Translations under genes and position numbers: made by a program | Shown here: positions 51,718-60,080 of the stretch, one piece after another | Layout of the letters: each line of letters starts with the position of its first letter | How positions within the stretch are numbered: position 1 is the first letter of the stretch | Source of the DNA: Daphnia carinata | Lineage: Eukaryota; Arthropoda; Branchiopoda; Diplostraca; Daphniidae | Assembly (NCBI RefSeq): GCF_022539665.2 | Contig: NC_081336.1 | Location: forward strand, 6,926,278-6,990,277 | Direction of reading: 5' to 3' | Length of the DNA stretch: 64,000 bases | Notes under the pieces: model-generated | What the model was told of the DNA's origin: nothing | The model's database searches: none | The model's input: the letters and a program-made list of their open reading frames with translations, nothing else

Positions 51718-52694
51718 ATTGAATTTTTTAGTGTGCACCCGCTTTAGTTGCTTGGCGCGTCAGTGGGTTCAGCGGGGCAACAGGAAATTATAAAGTCCCC
51801 CTTCGCTAGCACTCATCAACTCGAAGACCCAGCAGAGGAATTTAATCCAATTAGAGTAGCCAGTTGGAATCAGTGCGCGAGGATTGCATGCCTCTGGCAT
51901 TGAGCGCTGAGCGAATTTTTGTTCGGTAGATGTAATTCAGTTTCCAATCGCTTTTTTACGATCGATTCGACAATTGCATCACACATTCAGTCGATCTTAG
52001 GGACCGTTCTGTATTTTCCCCTTCACTTATTACTTATTGCGGACTAGAGAGAGGTTTCCGGTTCAATATCCGGTGCGGATCCTTCTTGTCGACTGCAAAC
52101 AGTCACATTCTAACACACACACAACACCACACTTGGCGGGTACACACACATACACACACACACAGACGCGCGCAAGCTCACACCACACGCAACTGCGAGT
52201 TGTTCAACTGGCGGCACGCGCTTGCAAGAGGCTCTATAAGCAAAAGGGCATCAGCTTCAGTTTCCGCGGGCCGTCCGATCGATGACTCCGTGTGTATTTG
52301 TATGTGTGTACAGAAAAGCCCGTCACTCTGAACACATCGGCTAGGGAATAGCGGCACTGGAATGTAATCCGGCACTGAACTGGATTCCAGGAAAAAGAAA
52401 AGCCGCTCAGGCTTCACAGTCATTCAGCTGGCGGATTTCAGTTCGTCTGCGTCCTGACGATCCAGCGGAGAAGCCGCAACTGGCTCACGGTCCCTTGCAT
52501 ACTGTGCTACGTGCACTCGTTTGTGTGTCACACGAAACGCATCGAGTTGCATGTGCCTTCAACGCCATCTATTGCACGCATCGTTCATAATCAATATGAT
52601 AGGCGGCAAGGATCGTTCACGCCAGTAGTGGGAGGCATCGATTGATCATGCGGAAACGCATCAATCGTCAAACGCAACAATGACAGAAACGAAC

Positions 52695-52703
52695 TATAAA
52701 TAG
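52695..52703 (+). promoter_or_regulatory. Candidate TATA box
   Basis: TATAAATAG is a good TATA match in sequence free of simple AT repeats. A start near 52725 would precede an ATG at 52749. The transcript it would drive is not identified. Confidence 0.35.
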
Positions 52704-52748
52704 AAGGCGACAGACACTGACGAATGATTTGGATTAATTGGATTATCT

Positions 52749-52898
52749 ATGGATTGTGATGATGCCGTACTGTGGTATCGCACTGAACCGGGCCATGAGC
52801 CTGTTGTATCAGTTCCTGATGTGTTGCGTGGAAACCAATGCAGAGCGACACATAAACCCTGTAAGGAAACATGTCATTTCAGACGCAGCAGAGACTAG
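52749..52898 (+). CDS. Candidate small ORF or first exon downstream of a TATA box
   Basis: Fifty codons including a TAG stop, starting MDCDDAVLWYRTEPGHE. It begins 46 bp after a TATA box. A donor-like GTAAGG at 52861 lies within it, so the true exon may end at 52860. A second frame across the same stretch is also open, which weakens the case. Not recognised. Confidence 0.2.
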   Translation: MDCDDAVLWYRTEPGHEPVVSVPDVLRGNQCRATHKPCKETCHFRRSRD

Positions 52899-53798
52899 AT
52901 TTCGAAGACAAGTAACGTAGGATTATGTCAGTAAAGTAATACTGGACATACTGAAAAGAAAAATGGCTAACTTGAGCACTAAAGGTGTGTAATGTCAGAC
53001 ACAGCGCGTTCATGTGACATTTTCCACGCCCCACAGGTTTCTTTAAGGACCCATGACTAACGGATAATGGGAACCGAGGGTACAGACCTAACAAGGTAGT
53101 GCCGATGTGTATTTGTTAAACGAAATGCAGTTCGTTACATAAAAGCCAGATTAAGCTCAGAGCAGTGGAAATAAAGGTTAGAGCCTTTGGAGGAAATCTC
53201 CACTGGATACCTAATTATGTTTGCGTAGTTACATTTCGTTAATTGACGTGAGAACACTTGCAACTACCTACCACTACTTGCAAGAAAACAACTTACCACT
53301 GTTCATGTTTCTATTACGAAATAATGGTTCTAAAAAAACCTTTTTGCGTACGTGCCAAGAACTCCCTGCCATCTTTAAGGCGCTAATAAAAAGTGTGTAC
53401 GTACAATGTGACTTGGTAATAAATAAAGATAAAATCAGTAAAATTTATGACTTAAATTTTTTGCCGAGTCACCATTGCAAATCCCTACACCATTTTATTC
53501 TTTTTATCTTAAGAAGGATACACTTCCATATGAAGGGAAGAGAAGGTGCAAGATTTTTCAAATTTTGCATGACAATAAAAAACTTTTTGAATGGTCGCTA
53601 GATGTCCTAATTTTCAGTTGCTTCGCATTACACAAACTAGATGACTTTGCACATTCCAATTCCAAATATTACTGTTGCAAAACTTCGAAGTAATGGTAGT
53701 TTGTCAAACGCCACGCGTCTGACGAGTCTACTGCGGCCCTGACAACAAATAAAACAGTGTTTGGCAATCTGTATTTATCTAGTCAGCTTTGGAAGAAA

Positions 53799-54774
53799 AT
53801 GTCACTTGCAACGATTCCATCAGAAGCTCTTAATAGACTAAAAGATGGAACAGTTCTCGTACTGTGGGGTGCTGGTAGTTCCCCGGAAGATGTACAAAGA
53901 TTTTCTCAGGAACTCTCGACCCAACAATGTAGTCGTGTTATAGTTGAGCATTTTGAACGTCTTATTTTGTGTAAGCTGTCGCGTAACTTCTTTATTAAGC
54001 ATTCGATTAATTATTGTTGCATTATTTTTATTGCAGCTAACCACCCAAATTCAGTTTTCGATGTGGTTCTTTCAAATACATTTGAACCACATACAGCACA
54101 ACATTCATTTGAGCTTCTATCAGAAATTGTTAGGATTATGAAGACAAATGGGCTCATATTTGGCAAAGAGAAATCTGATAGAATTTCAGCAGACCTCAAG
54201 CTTGCAGGATTCTGCAATATCATTGTTAAAACCTCTGAAAACTCCTTTTTTGCCCAGACACCTAATTTTGAAGTGGGGTCATCATCCAGGCTTGCATTTG
54301 CAAAACCAGCAGTATGGTCTCTTTCAGATGCTCTTGTAGATGACCAAGTTGAGCTAATCAATGAAGATGATTTGCTTGATGAGAATGACCTGAAAAAACC
54401 TGACGCTGAAACCTTAAGAGGTTGTTATTTTTCAGCAATAATTTTTGATGAAACAATTTGTAACATCATATTTTTCCTTTAAGTATGTGGAACAACCGGG
54501 AAGCGCAAAGCTTGCAAAGACTGTTCCTGTGGACTAGCTGAAGAGCTTGAAGCAGGTCAGCCAGTAAAGCCTGCAACAAAGTCTGCTACATCATCTTGTG
54601 GGAGTGTAAGTTGAAATTCTCTCGGATAAGATGTTTCTTCACTAATCTATTAAATTACAGTGTTATCTTGGAGATGCATTTCGTTGCGCCAGCTGTCCAT
54701 ACCTTGGGATGCCAGCATTTAAGCCAGGAGAGAAAATCCAACTCTCTGAAAGACAATTGAATCCTGATTTGTAA
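53799..54774 (+). CDS. CIAPIN1: Anamorsin / CIAPIN1, cytosolic Fe-S cluster assembly factor, 4 exons, 263 aa
   Basis: Electron-transfer partner of the diflavin reductase NDOR1 (yeast Dre2-Tah18) in cytosolic iron-sulfur assembly. Exons: 53799-53970, 54037-54420, 54484-54605, 54661-54774, with GT-AG introns of 55-66 bp and matching phases; they sum to 264 codons including TAA. The N-terminal two thirds is the degenerate methyltransferase-like domain ([36 protein letters not shown]). A linker follows ([16 protein letters not shown]). The C-terminus has both cluster motifs intact: CX8CX2CXC ([16 protein letters not shown]) and CX2CX7CX2C ([15 protein letters not shown]), then [14 protein letters not shown]. 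The length is within the range of animal anamorsins. The start is the first in-frame ATG. It converges on the Mpv17-family gene with 87 bp between the two stops. Confidence 0.95.
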
Positions 54775-54861
54775 AGATAATGATAATATTCATTACATAG
54801 GTTGCTCATCTTGGAATATGCACTATGTATTTATATTGGTCCCAATGTATCCTGGGAAAAA

Positions 54862-55675
54862 CTAGGTTTTATCATGCTTTACATAACTAGTGTAGACATC
54901 GTAGCCTAGTGATATTGTGTTGTCATATAGTACTCTAAATCTGGTTGGCAGCAGGTAGAAATTGATTAACTGAGCTGGAGGCCACACTACCCATTCAGCA
55001 GCATAAAGTCTCCAAGCTTTCGCTTTAATTTCTTCCAACACTTCAGCAGTGCTATTGATACAAGGTAAATTCTAAAATCTTTTCTAAAAACATGTAGAAG
55101 AGCTGTACCTCATTTGTTCTAAGACACCAACTGTTCCAAAAAATACTGCAATTAAAAATGGGGAAAAAATCACTTGATCCACCAGTAGTTTCTTCAGTAC
55201 TATTTTGAAAGTTTTTCCAGGTAATCTTTTATCAAGCCAATTGTACCAAAAATGGCAAATGACTGATTTAATATAAAAACATTGTACAAATTTTAAAGTG
55301 AGAAGGTATTAGGATTTAGAGAGATGAAACATATTGTTCAATGGTAATGATAACCTCCTACTACGGTGCCTGTTGCTGACATGTCTACTGTTCGTTTTTT
55401 ATTCCAAGTTTGGTTAGGGTTATCACCAGTCAAAATTTCATATTGTTGCTGTAAAGTATCTCCAATTCCACTAAGACTTGTTGATATTGTAACATTTGTA
55501 ACTAGAATGATTGATGATTGAAGAAACTATTAGTTCACCAATTTCTTTGGAAGTATAAGCTGGTATTACTTAACAAGTATTTGCTGAATAAGGTTTTCCC
55601 GGCAACTTTGCTTGTCTTTATTATTGCACTCCATTTCAGGCGAACTAAAGAAAGCGCAAACGATTTCGCTATCAT
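54862..55675 (-). CDS. MPV17L2: Mpv17/PMP22-family mitochondrial membrane protein, MPV17L2-like, 4 exons, 198 aa
   Basis: Exons in transcript order: 55570-55675, 55355-55501, 55109-55262, 54862-55051. All have GT-AG introns and agreeing phases, summing to 199 codons with TAG. Family hallmarks seen: an early SLSGIGDTLQQQYE segment, ICHFWYNWLDKRLPGKTFK, VLKKLLVDQVIFSPF, then AAEWVVWPPAQLINFYLLP and TRFRVLYDNTISLGYDVY, the last two being the signature Mpv17/PMP22 block. Four hydrophobic segments are expected. The first 35 residues are basic with no acidic residue (MIAKSFALSLVRLKWSAIIK), which suits a mitochondrial presequence. The MPV17L2 subfamily call rests on the HFWY and LDKRLPG spacing and is less certain than the family call. 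Human MPV17L2 is linked to mitochondrial ribosome assembly. Confidence 0.92.
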
Positions 55676-55990
55676 AGTTGGTTTTACGAATAAGTAAAAT
55701 AATCATAGAGGCACTGTGGATCAAATTTGTTTTGTACTATCCTTAACCGTTTAACAAAGATAAAAATCTGGGTTTCTATCCTAGAACCCGAAAAGGCATC
55801 ACTACTTTGTGTTCAAAGAATCACAAGGCATCACTTTTTTGTGTTTTAAGAAACACATCGATTGCCCACGTGAGGACTGGGAAATAAAGCATGGAGAAGA
55901 AATAAACATTTTGGAAAATCGCAGAAAAATGTCCATAGGTGACGCTCAGAATTTTAGAATGAACAAAAACTCCATAGGTGGCGGTGGGTG
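55676..55990. other. Short intergenic region upstream of the Mpv17-family gene
   Basis: About 300 bp between the start codon and the foldback repeat. The promoter presumably lies here, but I see no clear TATA box. Confidence 0.5.
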
Positions 55991-56766
55991 TTTGAAATAC
56001 ACTGAATATTTCACACAGTGCTAGCGCGCCAGTACGCTATAGCGCTAGCGCTGCAGCAGAAATATTCGCTATATTTCCAAAATGGTTGACTTAGCGAAAA
56101 AAATAATAATTTTATTGGAATCAGCATTCAATTTTTAGTATACTCTGTAATACTCAACCAATTCCGATGAGTGCCGGTTTTTGCAGAAAAAATTTTTTAA
56201 GCCCGACTAAATAAGCCCAACTTTTCTTTTTTTGCACGAAGATTCGGTTTAATTCAAAAACGACTAACTTGACAAGAAAACCAGTGGCTTTTTATAAATT
56301 AGCGTTAAATTTTTATTATGCTGTGTGATTTTCGTCGAATTCAAAGAGATGTAATTTTTGGCCGATTTTGACAAAAGTGGTAAGGCTATAGCCTTTGCAC
56401 TTTTTCATTTTTGGCTAAATTTTAAATTTCGCTTAAAATACATGAATTCGAACCAGAATTGAATGCTTAGCACGGAAATAAAATCTATTTTTCAATTGGC
56501 CTTATGGTTTTTTAATTAAACGTAAAAAACGAAAAAATAAGAAAAGTCGGGCTTATTTAGTCGGGCTTAAAATTTGTTTCTGCAGAAACTAACACTCATC
56601 GGAATTAGTTGAATATCACAAGATATATTCAAAAATGAATGCTGATTCCGGTAAAATTGCTATTTTCTTCATTAAATAATCGTTTTCGAAATACATCGAA
56701 TATTTGACTCAATGTTAGCGCGCCAGTACGCCACAGGGCTAGCGCGATGCAGCAGAAATATTCGGT
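55991..56766. mobile_element. Palindromic (foldback-type) repeat element, non-coding
   Basis: Two imperfect direct copies of an approximately 80-bp module bound it (55991-56070 and 56685-56766). Both contain GAATATTT, the shared TAGCGCGCCAGTACGC and GCAGCAGAAATATTCG; each module also folds on itself through GAATATTT and AAATATTC. Between them the left arm (about 56095-56235) and right arm (about 56525-56680) are inverted copies, sharing for example GGAATCAGCATTCA and AAGCCCGACTAAATAAGCCC in opposite orientation. The centre (56236-56524) has weaker inverted similarity. I see no open frame. The architecture fits a MITE or foldback element. I could not define a target-site duplication, so the class is unresolved. 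Confidence 0.7.
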
Positions 56767-57956
56767 GTTTCGGCTTAGCATTTTTGTTCTGTTAACTATT
56801 GTTCTGAATATTTTCGAGACATCTAGCGGTGAAATCCAATTCTGAATAGCTTGGCCACGTCAGATGTTCTATTTCGCGTGGCGTCGGACTTGAGGATGGC
56901 AGCTCAGATCAACGTCTCCGTTCTTGAAATTTCACGATGCATTTCATTTCTAACTTCTTAAAGGTATTATGGGAAAATTAATGTCAAAGAATCTTTAATA
57001 CCAGACATGTTCTAAATTATTTAAAGGAGGAGCTATGGTTATGTTAGCTGTTGTATTTTACAAGGCATCGACGAGGATGACGGCTGTAATGGACGTTTCC
57101 ATCGTTCTCTTCACATTTCCAGTATTTTGAGGCATGGTTTTATTGCAGACTTTCCCTTTTTCATCTGGTGATAGATTAACCACAGCAAAACAAATTCTTA
57201 CAAAGTTCTTAAGTATTATAGCTAAAGCTTAATATGAAAGAACATCATACCGTACTTTGACAATTACTTAAAAAGGCATTCAATTTTTGTGTGAGTATCA
57301 GCATTTCGTAATTGTAAGTAAAAGTCACCTAACTTTGTCACCAAAGCTTTGTCACCAAAGCTTTTCTTTCGATAAATTGGTATTACTTTGTGAAATATTT
57401 TCCTATCTAATTAGCATGATTCTTTCAGGTCTTGATAAGGGTTTCATTATTTATCATTAACAAAACAAATTTGTAAGTGTACTTGCAGGTCTCTGGAATG
57501 TACCTAGTATGCTGTGCTGGTTGTGAGATCCTTTTGTGGCCGAAGGAAATGTCACCTGTTACTGTTACAGTGTAAATAAAGTATATCTAGTAAGATTTTG
57601 GTGTTTGGTGAATCATTACTTCCTTGCAACGGATCAGAAGTTAAAGCTGATATTGGTTAAATTTCAGCACAGCAGCTTCTTAAAGCTATTTTTTTTTTTC
57701 TTTGCTCAGTAATTCTGATTTACAGTAGATGGAAAAAGAAAGAGAAATTCAATGTGAAAATTCTTAAGTCTCTGTTTTCTCTTTCTTTAGCAAAAAGTAT
57801 GTACGTTTGTCCGATAGTGAAAAGGTGTGTTTAAACAAATTCATCGTCGATCGCTGGTTTGTTAAGTGTTATAGGTGGTGGAACGAGTATTCCAAGTTTT
57901 TGATAATTTGTAGTCAATTAATGTTAAATAAAATACACAGGAAAAAGTAAATTGAA
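56767..57956. other. Intergenic region with a possible small plus-strand transcript
   Basis: No recognisable gene. It holds the candidate two-exon transcript listed next, a perfect tandem 14-bp duplication (CTTTGTCACCAAAG) at 57333-57360, and AATAAA signals on the plus strand at 57575 and near 57925. Confidence 0.45.
56937..57580 (+). other. Possible small spliced transcript with polyadenylation signal
   Basis: A segment starting ATG at 56937 ends in AAG and donor GTATTA (56964). A good acceptor (TGTACTTGCAG, ending 57488) opens a frame VSGMYLVCCAGCEILLWPK to a TAA at 57573 that overlaps AATAAA (57575-57580). The two segments join in phase to give a 37-residue peptide. It could equally be a non-coding RNA or coincidence. 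Confidence 0.2.
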
Positions 57957-58018
57957 ATGAATTGTTTTATTGTCCCTCCTCCACCCAACAATTCCACCAC
58001 TATTTTACATACATCACA

Positions 58019-58064
58019 ATATACAAATATATACATACATACAAATACACATACATACATACAC
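58019..58064. repeat. Imperfect (ATAC)n / ATACA-rich repeat
   Basis: Tandem ATAC-like units with interruptions, lying directly against the left end of the MITE. Confidence 0.8.
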
Positions 58065-58077
58065 TTAAATAAGTTAA

Positions 58078-58426
58078 CCCATTGGCTGCCAGGCCATGCA
58101 ACCTTAGGTTGCTTAAACTACAGTAACTACGCGTGGCGTCATAAGGATCGCCACCAAGTGGGACTTGTCCGAAGACAAAGTCCGGGCTGGCACAGTGATA
58201 GAAACCTTTCCGGGAATGCACACCCCAGGTAAACTATCACTGTACCGACAAAGAGAGGCCCTGCTGGTGCATTGCCTACTATGCGCCTAAAGACACAAGG
58301 CCTTGTGCCTTTAGGCGCATTGGCGACTGTCCCACCCCATGGTATAGAAACCATGAGGCAGAACAGCGCCACCGGTCCCTAAAGCTACAAAAAAAATGGG
58401 ACGCAAACGGGGTGGCAGCCAATGGG
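58078..58426. mobile_element. piggyBac-like MITE (349 bp, TTAA-flanked)
   Basis: Ends are perfect inverted repeats, CCCATTGGCTGCCA at the left and its complement at the right, each bordered by TTAA (58074-58077 and 58427-58430). The match extends a few bases outward (AAG and CTT). TTAA duplication and CCC...GGG termini are the hallmark of piggyBac-superfamily elements. The interior has no transposase frame and is palindromic: 58281-58320 has 20-bp arms with one mismatch, and 58335-58360 has a second inverted repeat around an ATGGT/ACCAT pair. It is non-autonomous and short enough to be mobilised in trans. Confidence 0.8.
58281..58320. repeat. 40-bp near-perfect palindrome inside the MITE
   Basis: Arms begin ATGCGCCTAAAG and end CTTTAGGCGCAT around the centre AAGGCCTT. 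Only one base per arm is unpaired. It could extrude a cruciform or form an RNA hairpin. Confidence 0.9.
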
Positions 58427-58468
58427 TTAACTTATACACACTACAATGTAAATCAAAACAATACCATG

Positions 58469-59095
58469 GCGAAAGGCGAAGGCGGCGATGAGACGATGGC
58501 GTAGGCGAAGGCGTAGACAGCAATGAAGCGATGGCGAGGACGGCGATGGCGAGGACGGTGATGAGGCGATGGCGAGGACGGTGATGAGGCGATGGCGAAG
58601 ACGGTGATGAGGCGATGGCGAAGACGGTGATGAGGCGATGGCGAGGACGGTGATGAGGCGATGGCGAAGACGGTGATGAGGCGATGGCGAAGACGGTGAT
58701 GAGGCGATGGCGAAGACGGTGATGAGGCGATGGCGAAGACGGTGATGAGGCGATGGCGAAGACGGTGATGAGGCGATGGCGAAGACGGTGATGAGGCGAT
58801 GGCGAAGACGGTGATGAGGCGATGGCGAAGACGGTGATGAGGCGATGGCGAAGACGGTGATGAGGCGATGGCGAAGACGGCGATGGCGAGGACGGTGATG
58901 AGGCGATGGCGAGGACGGTGATGAGGCGATGGCGAAGACGGTGATGAGGCGATGGCGAAGACGACGATGGCGAAGGCGAAGACGGCGATGACGATGGCGA
59001 AGGCGAAGATAGCGATGACGATGGTGAAGGCGAAGACGGCGATGAGACGATCGTAAAAACGATGGCGAAGACAGCGATGAGACAATGGCGAAGAA
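58469..59095. repeat. 23-bp minisatellite
   Basis: Unit GATGAGGCGATGGCGAAGACGGT. Thirteen uninterrupted units run from 58560 to 58858, with further units to about 58970 after a truncated copy. Degenerate, shorter GATGGCGAAG-type units lie on both sides. The main variant is GAGGAC versus GAAGAC. Because 23 is not a multiple of three and the unit has no stop on the minus strand, a 210-codon minus-strand frame arises (Ser/Pro/His/Arg-rich, 23-residue period). I regard that frame as a by-product of the repeat, not a gene. Confidence 0.93.
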
Positions 59096-59616
59096 GGCGA
59101 CTACGAGGACTTTCTCTTTCTACCCTGTGTAACAGATGTTAATAAATCAGACAAAAGAACAACTTAAGAATAAAAAAGATTTTAAAGTGACATAAGTGAA
59201 AAACGCAAACTAGCTCGAATAGTTTCCTAAGATTACTAGGGCCATAATGATGTAACTGACTGAAGGCAAGGAATGCTACTTCTGTAAAACAGTCTTTCGT
59301 TCAAAAGAAATATTTTCCTAAATGATAAACAAATATTCCATATTGTCAACCTCCTTTCAACAAGAGCTTGTCACAAACACTTGCCATAAACTTTTGTTAG
59401 TTGAGTGAAGATTCAAGAAGTTCAAACAAGGAAATGTGGAATATCTAGTACAGCAGAAGTCACGATATTGAATACAAAAGTGACCACAGTAATAAACCAT
59501 TTAGTTCTCTAGACATAGCTAAGAAATGCATATATGTTAAACAGCAATAGATCAGCTTGTGGGCTTGAGCTTGAAATAATTCAGCCAGTCCTTTTAAGTC
59601 TGCTTACGATTCTATG

Positions 59617-59973
59617 TTAAACATTCACGGTCAAGTAATCCTCTAGCATAAAATTTGTCAATAATATTCCTGCTATGCTCTGAAGAAGACTTGGAGGACA
59701 TCTAACCTTAGAAAAAAAGAAGACTGCATGTTCAAAGCAAAAGCTGACTATTGACTTGACTTGCCTGCATTCTGTGTTCAACTTATCATTGATGTTTAAC
59801 ATAAGAGACTTCCACCCTCCTAATTCCAACAATAAAGTAAAATAATAACGTATGGATAAAAATAATGATCGTGTGCTACTTACTCGTTGATGAAGATGCG
59901 CAAAACAAGGGAAAAACTTGAAAAAACAACAGAGCAAAAATGTTTGCATGTCTACATAGCTAATGGCGGACAT
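59617..59973 (-). other. Possible small two-exon gene, unrecognised
   Basis: From an ATG at 59973 the frame MSAISYVDMQTFLLCCFFK runs to HLHQR, followed by a strong GTAAGT donor near 59883. A downstream acceptor (TTTTTTTCTAAG) opens VRCPPSLLQSIAGILLTNFM in matching phase to a stop at 59617. The joined peptide would be about 59 residues and hydrophobic. I recognise no family, and a plus-strand start overlaps its ATG. Confidence 0.2.
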
Positions 59974-60080
59974 GGCAGACGACGGTAGCGTTCAATCTTT
60001 TGGGTTTTCAATTGAAGTAACCAAGGTTTTAAAAAAACCTTTAACAATATGCAGTCTCGATAATTTATACATACTCATGG
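59962..60080 (+). other. Possible plus-strand first exon, unrecognised
   Basis: AATGGCGGACATGG, which resembles a YY1-type initiator and start context, begins a frame MADMADDGSVQSFGFSIEV ending LYILM at a GTGAGT donor (60081). No convincing second exon was found: candidate acceptors at about 60104, 60331 and 60564 each lead to early stops. Confidence 0.2.

Larger units (their letters stand above)
51718..53798. other. Intergenic region between PLCL and CIAPIN1
   Basis: Should contain the PLCL 5' UTR and promoter on the minus strand and the CIAPIN1 promoter on the plus strand. CA-rich simple sequence lies at about 52110-52165. A plus-strand TATA box at 52695 is listed separately. A 127-codon AT-rich frame at 53221-53601 has no upstream ATG and no recognisable domain. 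Confidence 0.55.

Noticed and set aside
53221..53601. A 127-codon AT-rich plus-strand frame ahead of CIAPIN1
   Set aside because: No ATG near its start, no recognisable domain, AT-rich chance-frame composition, and no splice sites linking it to another exon.
58453..59085. A 210-codon Ser/Pro/His/Arg-rich minus-strand frame
   Set aside because: It is exactly the translation of the 23-bp minisatellite; the 23-residue period equals three repeat units. No flanking gene structure.
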